Source: Planctomycetota bacterium
Lineage (GTDB): Bacteria > Planctomycetota > Phycisphaerae > Phycisphaerales > SM1A02
Length of the DNA: 33,292 bases
NCBI GenBank assembly: GCA_026386795.1
Contig: JAPLMU010000119.1
Span: 1-33,292 of the forward strand
Reading direction: 5' to 3'
In this document: positions 8,650 to 16,672 of the stretch, one piece after another
Layout: every line of letters begins with the position of its first letter
Numbering within the stretch: position 1 is the stretch's first letter
Program-made: the position numbers and the translations under genes
Notes under the pieces: model-generated
What the model was told of the DNA's origin: nothing
Databases searched by the model: none
Seen by the model: the letters and a program-made list of their open reading frames with translations, nothing else

Positions 8650-9825
8650 TCCACCATGACCGCACTCGCCACAGGAGCCGTACCGATGACCGCCGCACCC
8701 GTCTTTGACAAGGGTCTTGCCAACACAATCGCCGCGGAGACGCAGACGTCTTTCATTGACGGCGCGAAAGGCGTCCTGGAGTATGTCGGCTACGACATCG
8801 ACTCACTTGCACGCAACTCCACCTTTGAAGAAACGGTGTTCTTGTTGTGGAACCGCCGTTTGCCGAACGCAGCGGAGCTTGCGACGCTGTCCGGAGACCT
8901 GCGCGCCGAGTACGACCTTCCTGCACCCGTCTGGCAGATGATCCGCGAGACGCCGCGGACCGCGCATCCAATGCACATGTTGCGGACGATGGTCTCCGCG
9001 CTGGGCATGTTCGACCCCGAGGCCGATCTCAATACGCCGGAAGCAAATTGGCGCAAGTCGGTGCGACTCTTGGCGAAGACGCCGACCATTGTTGCGAACT
9101 TCGATCGCCATCGCAAGGGCAAGCCTCTTGTCCGTCCGGATGCATCGATGGACATGGCCACAAATTTTCTGAACATGCTGAATGGCGCGCGCCCAACGGT
9201 TGCGGTTGCCAAGGCGCTTGATGTCTGCCTCATTCTGCACGCTGACCATGGTCTCAATGCCAGCACCTTTGCCGCGCGCGTCACCATCAGCACGCTGAGT
9301 GACATGTACAGCGCCATCACGACGGCCATTGGCACGCTCAAGGGTCCGCTTCACGGCGGCGCCAATGAAGAAGTGATGCACATGCTGAATGAAATCGGAA
9401 CGATGGAAAACGTTGAGCCGTACATCAAGGAGCGCCTTGCGCGCAAGGACCGCATCATGGGCTTCGGTCACCGCGTCTACAAGGCGTACGACCCGCGCGC
9501 GGGTTACTTGAAGACGTTCGCAAAGCAGATCGCTACCGACACCGGAAATCAAGGCCTTTATGAGATGTCCACCAAGATCGAGGACATCATGAAGACCGAG
9601 GTGGCTGCTAAGGGTATCTATCCAAACGTGGACTTCTTCAGCGCCACCACCTATCACTCCATCGGAATTGATCTTGACATCTTCACATGCATGTTCGCCA
9701 TCAGCCGCATCAGCGGTTGGACTGCGCATTGCATGGAACAACTTTCCGCCAATCGCCTGATCCGCCCCATGGCCGAATACACCGGGCCGCATGGTCTGAG
9801 TTATGTGGTGATGTCAGCTCGGTGA
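8644..9825 (+). CDS. gltA: Citrate synthase
   Basis: A 393-residue citrate synthase-family enzyme joining acetyl-CoA and oxaloacetate at the entry to the TCA cycle. Motifs in order: LHADHGLNAS (His202), GPLHGGANEEV (His237), IMGFGHRVYKAYDPRA (His276 and the acyl/CoA-site arginine) and NVDFFSATTYHSIG (catalytic Asp330). The size matches the short, Gram-positive/archaeal-type class rather than the longer NADH-inhibited E. coli type. 2-methylcitrate synthase is a related alternative, but no prp genes are nearby. The start is set by the adjacent GGAGG. The gene diverges from the rhomboid gene, with start codons overlapping by six bases, and converges on the MBL-fold gene 54 bases away. Confidence 0.93.
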   Translation: MQSTMTALATGAVPMTAAPVFDKGLANTIAAETQTSFIDGAKGVLEYVGYDIDSLARNSTFEETVFLLWNRRLPNAAELATLSGDLRAEYDLPAPVWQMIRETPRTAHPMHMLRTMVSALGMFDPEADLNTPEANWRKSVRLLAKTPTIVANFDRHRKGKPLVRPDASMDMATNFLNMLNGARPTVAVAKALDVCLILHADHGLNASTFAARVTISTLSDMYSAITTAIGTLKGPLHGGANEEVMHMLNEIGTMENVEPYIKERLARKDRIMGFGHRVYKAYDPRAGYLKTFAKQIATDTGNQGLYEMSTKIEDIMKTEVAAKGIYPNVDFFSATTYHSIGIDLDIFTCMFAISRISGWTAHCMEQLSANRLIRPMAEYTGPHGLSYVVMSAR

Positions 9826-9879
9826 TGACCGGAGGGTGGCCGAGTTGGCAGTGGGCAAGGGTCGCGCGGCCAGTGCCTC

Positions 9880-10608
9880 TTAGAACCGAAGCAACTCGCC
9901 ATCGTTCAAAAGGCGAATAGTGGTCGATGACTGATCAAAGTCATCAGGCATGTGAACCAACGCCATCTTGGCACGCAGCTCTGGAGGCAATGCATTCAGG
10001 TACTCAACAGGCGTATGCGCTGGCGCGGGGCTTGTCTCATGGACAATGAAGTCCGCCGTGGAGAGCCACTCCACATGTCCAGCATCCCACGTGGTGTCGC
10101 CGCTCCAACCGAGCGTTCGAGTTCCATCCGAAATCTTGAAGCCGCAGGTCGGCACGGTGTGGCGACCCATACGGTGCTGCACTGACAGTCCAGCGATGTG
10201 CGCGGTAGCAGTCTTCGGTAGCACTCGCAACTCAAAGTAATCAGCAAGCGTGGCCGTGCCACCCTGATCCATGGCTGGTGCCAAGCGCTGCCAGAGTCGC
10301 TCTGCCGCCTGCGATGTGGTGTGCAGTCGTGGCAAGGGGTGATTGTTCCGGCGCCACTCGAGCCAGCGCCAGAATCCGAATGCCTCAAGCCCATTGGCGT
10401 GATCGCCGTGCAGGTGCGTGAGAAGAATGTCATTGATAGTCCCGGGTCCGATGTTTATGCCAGTTTTTTCCGATGCATGTGCAAAGGCGCGCAACAGTGC
10501 ATCTGGGGCATCGATCAGTACTTGCCCTCCGCTTGCAAGTACCACCGCTGAGCTGCCGAAGTGGTTGGCAGAGAACGCGTCTCCGGTTCCAAGGACTACA
10601 AGTTCCAT
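9880..10608 (-). CDS. MBL-fold metallo-hydrolase, RNase Z/PhnP-like
   Basis: A 242-residue metallo-beta-lactamase-fold protein starting MELVVLGTGDAFS, a common opening in the RNase Z / PhnP / ElaC branch. The zinc ligands appear as THLHGDH (His65, His67, Asp69, His70), followed by GRHTVPTCGF, LGWSGDTTWD (bridging Asp), IVHETS and a final LVHMPDD. ATG 10608 is preferred over the in-frame TTG at 10617. The substrate is unknown; a tRNA 3'-processing role is possible, but the protein is shorter than typical RNase Z and the exosite arm is not evident. It converges with citrate synthase and diverges from the beta-barrel gene. Confidence 0.85.
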   Translation of the reverse strand: MELVVLGTGDAFSANHFGSSAVVLASGGQVLIDAPDALLRAFAHASEKTGINIGPGTINDILLTHLHGDHANGLEAFGFWRWLEWRRNNHPLPRLHTTSQAAERLWQRLAPAMDQGGTATLADYFELRVLPKTATAHIAGLSVQHRMGRHTVPTCGFKISDGTRTLGWSGDTTWDAGHVEWLSTADFIVHETSPAPAHTPVEYLNALPPELRAKMALVHMPDDFDQSSTTIRLLNDGELLRF

Positions 10609-10667
10609 GAAGTACAAGCGTACCGCCCGCTGCGCGGCGTTGCTGTGAGTTCGGTACCGTATTCCCT

Positions 10668-12212
10668 ATGGCTGATCGTGGGAGCGGTCGATGGATCAGA
10701 GTGAACAGCAGCATGGCTCTTGCCATGGCATCGCTGGTGACTGTGACATACGCGCAGTCTCCGGCCAGCCTTGCCAACTCGCTCCGCCCGGCGACTGATC
10801 CAGCCGCGCAGTTGCAGACGCTCCTGAATGTCCAGGACGCCGAGTACCGACGCGAATTCTTCGCCAACACTCCGATCGCCGAGCGAATCTTGATGGACTA
10901 CGGCGGGTACTTCCGCTACGGATTCAGTTCGATTGATGATTCGACGAGCCAAGCGCAGTACCTGAACACCTACGACGCCCGCCTCTATGGCCGGGTGGAA
11001 CTTGATGGTTATGCGCGGTTCTTTGGTCGTCTGCGCATTGAGTACAACGACTGGAGCACGATCGGTGACTTTTCGACGTCGGGCGACGGCTGGCAGGTTC
11101 CGATCGGCGAAATCTACTGGGCTGAAATCGACCTCAGCAACTGGATGGCCGCGCAGGATGGCGCTGCCCGTGATTGGACGGCGAAGGCGCGCGTTGGTCG
11201 ACAGTTTGTCATGTGGGCCAATGGTCTGACGCTCGCCGACTATATGTATGCAGCGACCGCCGATGCAAGTTTCGGTGCGGTGGCGTTCAGCGGTCTTGCT
11301 GGCATCACCGCCGGGCATGACACGATTGACTGGGATACATCGCGCACCGGGTACGACAACGACACGAATCGCTTTTACCTCGGCGGCAAGGTGGATTGCA
11401 AACTCGGTACGCATGTGCCGTTTGCCTACGCGCTCGCGCAGTGGGATCAGAACGCTGGTCAGAAGGAAATGCTGCCGGGCGGCGTGCCTGACGCTTATCA
11501 AGTAGAGACCAAATTCAACTATGAAAGTCAGTATTGGGGTACCGGTATCAATGGGTCCCTTGCTGGCGACCTGGTGTATCGCATCGAATTTGCCGTGGAA
11601 ACTGGTACGACGCTCTCTGACCCAATCAAGCATGACTCGAATCTTCCGCCTGACCAACTTGGTCGACCGCAGAAGACCGTTCCAATTCTTTCCGAGGCTG
11701 GTCTGGTGGGATTGTCTTGGCTAGCGCATGATTCAAGCGATGCCCGCGTTGACTTCCAGATGCTGGCAGGTTCGGGCTCTGTGTATCGACTTGACTCCGG
11801 CAACACTTACGGAGGTATCGATCCCGGCAAGACCGACACGTCATTTAATTCGCTCGGTTACGTGAACACCGGGTTGGTTCTCGCCCCAGAGGCGTCCAAC
11901 ATGATCATTCCGTCGTTCACGATTTCCTTCAATCCATTCAAAGGGATTGAAGGCATTAGCGAGACACGCTTCAGCGGTACTGCATTCCTCTACACGCGCT
12001 TTGATGCTGATGCGCCGATTTCCGTGCCGACGAATTTCGGTGGATCCAATCTCGTTGGTAGTGAGTACGACCTCAATGTCGACTGGCGAATCTTTGGCGA
12101 CCTGAACACGAGTTTCCGATACGGTGTCTTTGTACCCAATTCGTCACTGTTCACCGATACCGAGAGCCAGCCGCGCCAATTCATCTATGTTGGAGCGACC
12201 TATGCGTTCTGA
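10668..12212 (+). CDS. Predicted outer-membrane beta-barrel protein (alginate-export/porin-like)
   Basis: A 514-residue protein with an N-terminal signal peptide (hydrophobic stretch ending near TYAQS, residues about 15-32), then alternating amphipathic strands rich in Tyr, Trp, Gly and Asp, and a C-terminal YVGATYAF ending in phenylalanine, the classic outer-membrane assembly signal. Segments such as YARFFGRLRIEYNDW and VGRQFVMWANGLTLADYMY resemble the alginate-export (AlgE-like) barrel family. It probably sits in the outer membrane as a channel for a saccharide or other solute; the substrate is not shown. The 3' end overlaps the next lipoprotein gene by 11 bases, so the two form a unit. Confidence 0.75.
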   Translation: MADRGSGRWIRVNSSMALAMASLVTVTYAQSPASLANSLRPATDPAAQLQTLLNVQDAEYRREFFANTPIAERILMDYGGYFRYGFSSIDDSTSQAQYLNTYDARLYGRVELDGYARFFGRLRIEYNDWSTIGDFSTSGDGWQVPIGEIYWAEIDLSNWMAAQDGAARDWTAKARVGRQFVMWANGLTLADYMYAATADASFGAVAFSGLAGITAGHDTIDWDTSRTGYDNDTNRFYLGGKVDCKLGTHVPFAYALAQWDQNAGQKEMLPGGVPDAYQVETKFNYESQYWGTGINGSLAGDLVYRIEFAVETGTTLSDPIKHDSNLPPDQLGRPQKTVPILSEAGLVGLSWLAHDSSDARVDFQMLAGSGSVYRLDSGNTYGGIDPGKTDTSFNSLGYVNTGLVLAPEASNMIIPSFTISFNPFKGIEGISETRFSGTAFLYTRFDADAPISVPTNFGGSNLVGSEYDLNVDWRIFGDLNTSFRYGVFVPNSSLFTDTESQPRQFIYVGATYAF

Positions 12213-12885
12213 TCGAACCATGACTATGTGCGTTGCCGGACTGTTGCTGCTCGGCTGTTGTGTCGCGTGCGAGCGATCCCACATCAAGGACAGTGCCGTG
12301 GATCAGTATCCGCGCTCGTCGCAGGAACTCGACTTCCTTGATGCTCTTGAGAAGCAGATCGTGGTGACGAACGATGACGCGCTTCATGGCCTGATTGTCT
12401 TTGCTGATGGCGCCGATCTTTCGAGCACCTATGAGGGTCGAGTGGTCGTTGCGCGCCAGAAGCAGTGGGTTGGGAGCGGGTGGAATCCGCCCGCGGACGA
12501 GAGCGCACAGATCGGATGGATGTCGGTAGCGGCCTGCCGGATTGTGGGAATCAAGGGCGGGTTGACCATGCGGGTCATGGGGCCGATTCCGCGTTATGCC
12601 ACTAAAGAGCTGATCTTCATGGATGTGCTGCCGCTTCGGACCGAGAACCAATCGCTTTCTGGTCGCGAATTCGTGGATTTCATCGATCGTCTGGGGCGAG
12701 TTCAGAAGTCGGGTAAGGCGTTGGCGCTGGCGGAGGCGCCGACCCGCGGATCGTCGGGCGAGGGCGTTATCCCCGCCGGAGCTCCGAATCAGCTCCTTGA
12801 CCAGAGTTCGGTGGAGTTTGGGCTGCCGAACTCGGCATTCACGGCTCCAGCGTCGCCCGCCCCACAGCCGTCCGAGGTGCCCTGA
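12202..12885 (+). CDS. Lipoprotein of unknown function
   Basis: A 227-residue protein starting MRSDRTMTMCVAG with a lipoprotein signal peptide and cysteines after GLLLLGC and VAC. I chose ATG 12202 because GGAG at 12192-12195 lies six bases upstream and the signal peptide begins here; a longer frame from 12124 lies inside the preceding gene. The mature part has a globular region (about 40-160) and an Ala/Pro-rich C-terminal tail. I recognise no domain. Overlap with the barrel gene suggests an envelope partner role, which is inference. Confidence 0.75.
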   Translation: MRSDRTMTMCVAGLLLLGCCVACERSHIKDSAVDQYPRSSQELDFLDALEKQIVVTNDDALHGLIVFADGADLSSTYEGRVVVARQKQWVGSGWNPPADESAQIGWMSVAACRIVGIKGGLTMRVMGPIPRYATKELIFMDVLPLRTENQSLSGREFVDFIDRLGRVQKSGKALALAEAPTRGSSGEGVIPAGAPNQLLDQSSVEFGLPNSAFTAPASPAPQPSEVP

Positions 12886-12929
12886 CCTCGAAATTGCCCG
12901 AAGTTTCTACTGGCAAGCCACTTAGAGCG

Positions 12930-12950
12930 ACCGTATATTAATATTGCCAT
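12930..12950 (+). promoter_or_regulatory. Candidate promoter region (AT-rich island)
   Basis: Within the 209-base gap 12886-13094 there is one AT-rich island containing the 10-base palindrome ATATTAATAT (12935-12944). TATATT could be a -10 box for the FecR-type gene that starts about 150 bases downstream. No convincing -35 box is seen. A weak 5-bp inverted repeat (TTGCC 12894-12898 / GGCAA 12912-12916) and the palindrome GCCCGCGGGC (12986-12995) are the only other structures in the gap. Confidence 0.3.
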
Positions 12951-13094
12951 TGAGTGGAAATTGGGCTGAAGTTACGCAATTTGCTTGCCCGCGGGCTGAG
13001 GGAATTGGACTTTACTGACGTCGTTGGTCCCTTTTGCATGGAAGCCCGCACTGAACGTCGGTGACGCGCGTATGCGTGCTGTGGAACGAAACGA

Positions 13095-13526
13095 ATGAAC
13101 CGAAAGATGACCGTGCTGCAATCAGTGCACATTGACCGAACTCATTTGTCTGTAGTGGCTTCGCGCCAAGTGGGCGCCATGGGGACCCTTGGAATCACTT
13201 CGCTTCTTCTTGCCGCTGTCAGTTCCGGTGCGGTTTGGTCGGTTGCTTTGGCGCAAGATGCGGTCGTCCCGCCCGTGGCAACTGCAGCGACCGCAGCGAC
13301 CGCAGCAGTTGATCCGGCTACCCAGGCTGCTCCAGCCGGCGAAGCGCTGCGCGCCGTCTTTATTGATGTCGCTGGCAAAGTTCAGTGGCGCGCGAGTGAA
13401 ACGAGTCCATGGCAAGATGCGAAGGTCAATGACGTTGTTGCGCCCGGTGTTGAAGTTCGTACCGGGCTCCGCTCGCACCCACCGTGGTGCAGGATGGCGA
13501 CACGCTTCGCACTGCTGCTGCGGTAA
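13095..13526 (+). CDS. FecR-domain protein, N-terminal piece (frame 1 of a frameshifted gene)
   Basis: The first of three overlapping frames that together read as one protein spanning 13095-16652. This piece carries an export signal (hydrophobic segment around residues 30-50, ending near VALAQDA), a low-complexity Ala/Thr linker encoded by a 9-base repeat (GCAGCGACC), and the first half of a FecR domain: AVFIDVAGKVQWRASE and VVAPGVEVRTGLRS. After GLRS the frame turns to unlike sequence (Trp, Cys, Arg) and stops at 13526. Meanwhile the FecR domain continues in the next frame, one base back, from about 13478. A missing base in the CCC at 13478-13480 would restore the reading. FecR domains in non-TonB settings are usually periplasmic. 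Confidence 0.75.
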   Translation: MNRKMTVLQSVHIDRTHLSVVASRQVGAMGTLGITSLLLAAVSSGAVWSVALAQDAVVPPVATAATAATAAVDPATQAAPAGEALRAVFIDVAGKVQWRASETSPWQDAKVNDVVAPGVEVRTGLRSHPPWCRMATRFALLLR

Positions 13527-14866
13527 AGCATGGCCGTGCCGATTTCAAGGTCGACAAAGTTGGTCTCTCCAACGATTTCAAAGTGGTTACCCCAAGTACA
13601 ACGCTCGCTGTGCGCGGCACGGAATTTGCCGTTGCCACTGGTCCGCTGAAACAGGTGGAAGTAGTGGGCGCGCGACGCAATGCAATCAATGCGATTGAGT
13701 TGAAGTACTCGCTCAACAACACCACGGTGCAGATGTCGCGGAGCGCTGCAAGCTCTACAGATATTCAGAATCCAGCGCACGCGGGGATCGTTGCGGCGAG
13801 CGCGCCGCCCTCAGGAACTTCGCTGCCTTCAACGACGCAGGGCGAGCGAGTGCAGGATGCCGCGAATGGACCAGCTCCGAGCCAAGCGGGAAGTGCCGCG
13901 CAGGCATCTGTGGCGAACAATACCAGCGCTCGGAGGGAGAAAGCGGCTGGTCGTTCAGGCGGCACCACCACTGCCATTGGTCGGGTGCTCGCACAAGTTA
14001 CAAGCGCCAACGCCGATGTCGATCACGCCGTCGAGTACATGTTGCAGTCGGACGAAGAAAACGAGAATCTCGATGCACAGCGCGATGCACTGGTTGCGTT
14101 GCAGAATCTTGCCGGACTGCGCCGTGATGAGGCTCGCGCTGCACTTGAGGAACATCAGTACGCATTGGAAACCGCCGCGGACCAAGGCGCAATCGCGAGC
14201 GACGCAAGTCATTCGTTTGATGAGCGCCGCGCACGCGTTGGTGATTCTGTCAATCCTGGCGCCAACACGCACTTTCGCGTCTTTGATGATGAGCGCACCC
14301 AAGCATTGGATGCATTGGCGGCGATCCGGTTGATTCTTAGTGGTATTGGTGGCATTGGCGCTCAAGAAGCAAGTCAACCACTCGTATTTGCACCGGGTGC
14401 TGCTGGCGACCCGCTCACTCAACTCGTTGCGGATGCACGCCGGGCCATCATGGCTATGGGTGACGCGCATGATGCGGCCGATAGCGAGCGCTCCGCCATG
14501 AACATTGATCGCGGTGATCTTGAGGCAGTCATTGCTTCAATGGACGAGACCACGCGACCAGGTGCACAGCAGGCCATGGCTGATTACCAGGAGGCAGTGG
14601 CGCGTTTGAGTGCCACTGTTCACTCGGCTGGCGGCATTTCAGAAGTAGCAGCGAGCGCGCAGGCGGCCATAGTGCGTCTGAACGGGCTGATAGCGCAACT
14701 GCGGCAAGCATCACCGACGGGCCGTATGACAGCCATTGCGGCCCAGTCTCTCGCGCGACTCGTTGAAGCAACCGCGTCATTGAATCGAACCTATGTGGCG
14801 TTGCGTGCGGTATCAGCGCTTGCTCACGGAACGTATTCGGTTGGTCGCTCAGTGGGCTGCTGTTGA
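13484..14866 (+). CDS. FecR-domain / alanine-rich protein, middle piece (frame 2 of a frameshifted gene)
   Basis: Continues the FecR domain directly: VVQDGDTLRTAAAVKHG, then DFKVVTPSTTLAVRGTEFAV, which is the most conserved FecR segment (TPxxxxxVRGTxF). The rest is Ala-, Ser- and Gln-rich with long predicted helices (for example ALEEHQYALETAADQGA). The listed start, GTG 13484, is only the first possible start codon; true reading enters from the frame before. The piece ends in unlike sequence (VGRSVGCC) at 14866, while the alanine-rich helical sequence continues in the next frame. Removing one G from GGG at 14854-14856 joins them as SVAAVDSGVTL. Confidence 0.75.
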   Translation: MVQDGDTLRTAAAVKHGRADFKVDKVGLSNDFKVVTPSTTLAVRGTEFAVATGPLKQVEVVGARRNAINAIELKYSLNNTTVQMSRSAASSTDIQNPAHAGIVAASAPPSGTSLPSTTQGERVQDAANGPAPSQAGSAAQASVANNTSARREKAAGRSGGTTTAIGRVLAQVTSANADVDHAVEYMLQSDEENENLDAQRDALVALQNLAGLRRDEARAALEEHQYALETAADQGAIASDASHSFDERRARVGDSVNPGANTHFRVFDDERTQALDALAAIRLILSGIGGIGAQEASQPLVFAPGAAGDPLTQLVADARRAIMAMGDAHDAADSERSAMNIDRGDLEAVIASMDETTRPGAQQAMADYQEAVARLSATVHSAGGISEVAASAQAAIVRLNGLIAQLRQASPTGRMTAIAAQSLARLVEATASLNRTYVALRAVSALAHGTYSVGRSVGCC

Positions 14867-16652
14867 TAGCGGGGTAACGCTGCGTGGCGATCAACTCGCT
14901 GCCACCGTCAACGATGCCGAGGACGTTCTTGGAGGGGTGGGATCTGCGTTCCTCGTTCGAACCTTGGCGGATAGCGATGCCGCCATGGCTGCAGCGCTCA
15001 TGGCTGAATCACGTGCAGGTGACGCTCTGGTTGCCGCCGCGGATGAACAATCGGCATTTGATGCAGCGAGTGAGTTGGAGACGCGCGCTGGTCAAGACAA
15101 CGCCGCTGTCGCCGCCACGGGGAAGCAAATTCATACTGACTTGCAGGCGCTGAATTCATCGGCCGATGGCGTCACTGCTGGGCTCGCAAGTCTCGATCGT
15201 TTGCCTTCGTCCGCCCGATACGCGGGAAGCGACTCTGTCATCGAGGGGCTGAATGCGGTGAATGACGCGCTCTACGGTACAGAGGATCCGGCATCGCTTG
15301 GATTGGTGGGTGGCGCAGCTGCGCTCGAGGCAATTCTTTCGGGCGCGGTGTCCCCGACGGACATGGCTGCACTCACTGCTCAAGCTTCGAAAGCAATTGA
15401 TGCGATTCTGGCTGCTCGCGCAGATGTGAACAACGCTGCGCTTGACGCGGCTGGTCGTGCAGATTCCGCCGGTCGTGCGGCGGCGGCAGCGCAGCAACTC
15501 TTGGCGGTAACGCAGGATTTGGGTGCTCGATTTGGACTCTCAACTGAGTTTGTCGTAACCGCGGCCCGTGCCGCGGCATTGAGCGCAGCGGGTGCTGCAG
15601 ACGCGGGCTCACGGTCGATGGCTGCGCAGCGACTCGTATCGTCCTTGGTGTTGATCGCTGAGCAGCACCGGGTGGATGCAATCGCGAACAACATCGATGC
15701 ATTGGCCGCCGCAAATTCCAACATGAGCGCGCAGGCGAAGGCGGACTTGGCCGCGGGTCAAGCCCGATACACGGCGATCAATGAGTCCGGCGCGCTTGCG
15801 TTTGGCCGCTTCACTGGCGGCGCGGCCTCGGAAGCAGTGTCGGCTCAGATCGGCGCGCAATCGGCGGTGGTGTCATTGAACGAAATGGCATCGGTGAGTT
15901 CGCAAATGGTGAACGCCTTCGATGGCGCGGAAACCGCTGCCGGATCTGCAGAACGAGCATTCTCGAGCGCATCTGATTGGCGAGTAACGGCCGAGGCGCA
16001 TGAGGCTGCAGCCGGCGCTGGTCTTCTTCGTACTGGTGCTGCCGCGCAGAGTGGCGACATGGCTGGCGCGGTCATTCAGAGCAATGCCACGACTGCATCA
16101 GCAGGCGAGGCACGATTTGCAGCGAGGGGTGCTGTTACCTCGGCAAATACTGCGAAGACGGAGTCCATCCGCGCGGTGAACTTCCAGAGTGACGCTGCTC
16201 GGCTTCAGCCCGACATCGACAAGTTCGGCACGAATCGTCAGCAGTTTGAGGCCGCGGCCGCGTCGCGTCGTCAGACGGTCGAGACAGCAGATGGGACAAC
16301 GACCGCATTGGCGGCTCAAGCAGCATTCTTTGATGATGTTGCGCAGGCGCTTTCCTCGCGGGCCAAGACCGATGCCGCCACATCCGCAGCAATCTCGAGT
16401 ACCGATGCACGGGCGCAGGCTGTGGCAATTGCTTCCCAGTTGGCAACTTCAGTGCGACAGGCTCGGCAGATGGAACAAACCGCCTCAACAAACGCAGGTC
16501 GCTTGTTCGGGCGCAGTATGGGCAACTATGTGGGCCGAGCCCAGGCTGCCGCCGCTGGAGCCGAGGCACAGGCGATCATGGCGAACGCTGCTGCCGCGCG
16601 TGCTGATGGCAGTGCCGCGAGTGCTCGTCGGATTGCCGGCAACAGTAACTGA
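14793..16652 (+). CDS. Alanine-rich helical protein, C-terminal piece (frame 3 of a frameshifted gene)
   Basis: The last piece, returning to the frame of the first. The real sequence begins at about 14856 (AAVDSGVTLRGDQLAA); the residues before it (MWRCVRYQRLL...) look like out-of-frame translation. About 600 residues follow, with roughly a quarter alanine and very many Ala/Ser/Gln/Asp-rich helices that look like coiled coil. There is no membrane anchor and no known catalytic domain. Restored, the whole protein would be about 1,185 residues: signal, FecR domain, then about 1,000 residues of rod-like helix. The stop is 20 bases before the GTG of the CHASE2 cyclase, so the two are probably one operon. 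Confidence 0.75.
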   Translation: MWRCVRYQRLLTERIRLVAQWAAVDSGVTLRGDQLAATVNDAEDVLGGVGSAFLVRTLADSDAAMAAALMAESRAGDALVAAADEQSAFDAASELETRAGQDNAAVAATGKQIHTDLQALNSSADGVTAGLASLDRLPSSARYAGSDSVIEGLNAVNDALYGTEDPASLGLVGGAAALEAILSGAVSPTDMAALTAQASKAIDAILAARADVNNAALDAAGRADSAGRAAAAAQQLLAVTQDLGARFGLSTEFVVTAARAAALSAAGAADAGSRSMAAQRLVSSLVLIAEQHRVDAIANNIDALAAANSNMSAQAKADLAAGQARYTAINESGALAFGRFTGGAASEAVSAQIGAQSAVVSLNEMASVSSQMVNAFDGAETAAGSAERAFSSASDWRVTAEAHEAAAGAGLLRTGAAAQSGDMAGAVIQSNATTASAGEARFAARGAVTSANTAKTESIRAVNFQSDAARLQPDIDKFGTNRQQFEAAAASRRQTVETADGTTTALAAQAAFFDDVAQALSSRAKTDAATSAAISSTDARAQAVAIASQLATSVRQARQMEQTASTNAGRLFGRSMGNYVGRAQAAAAGAEAQAIMANAAAARADGSAASARRIAGNSN

Positions 16653-16672
16653 TCCATCGCTACACTCGGCGC

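Noticed and set aside
9831-9890. tRNA-Ser/Leu-like 5' end (GGAGGGTGGCCGAGTTGG) between citrate synthase and the MBL gene
   Set aside because: The first 18 bases resemble a class II tRNA start, but there is no anticodon arm, no GGTTCGAATCC-type T-arm and no complementary acceptor strand downstream. It is a chance match or at most a remnant.
10596-11657. 353-codon open frame on the minus strand
   Set aside because: It is antisense to the beta-barrel gene and the divergent spacer; the barrel frame has a signal peptide and terminal Phe, the antisense frame has no recognisable feature.
13288-13315. GCAGCGACC tandem repeat as a possible regulatory or phase-variable element
   Set aside because: It is a short Ala/Thr linker in an alanine-rich protein, and the 9-base unit does not change the frame.
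13470-14856. Programmed ribosomal frameshifting at the two FecR-protein junctions
   Set aside because: No X XXY YYZ heptamer, shifty stop or obvious downstream pseudoknot was seen; a one-base indel in a run of three C or G explains both junctions more simply. Not fully excluded.
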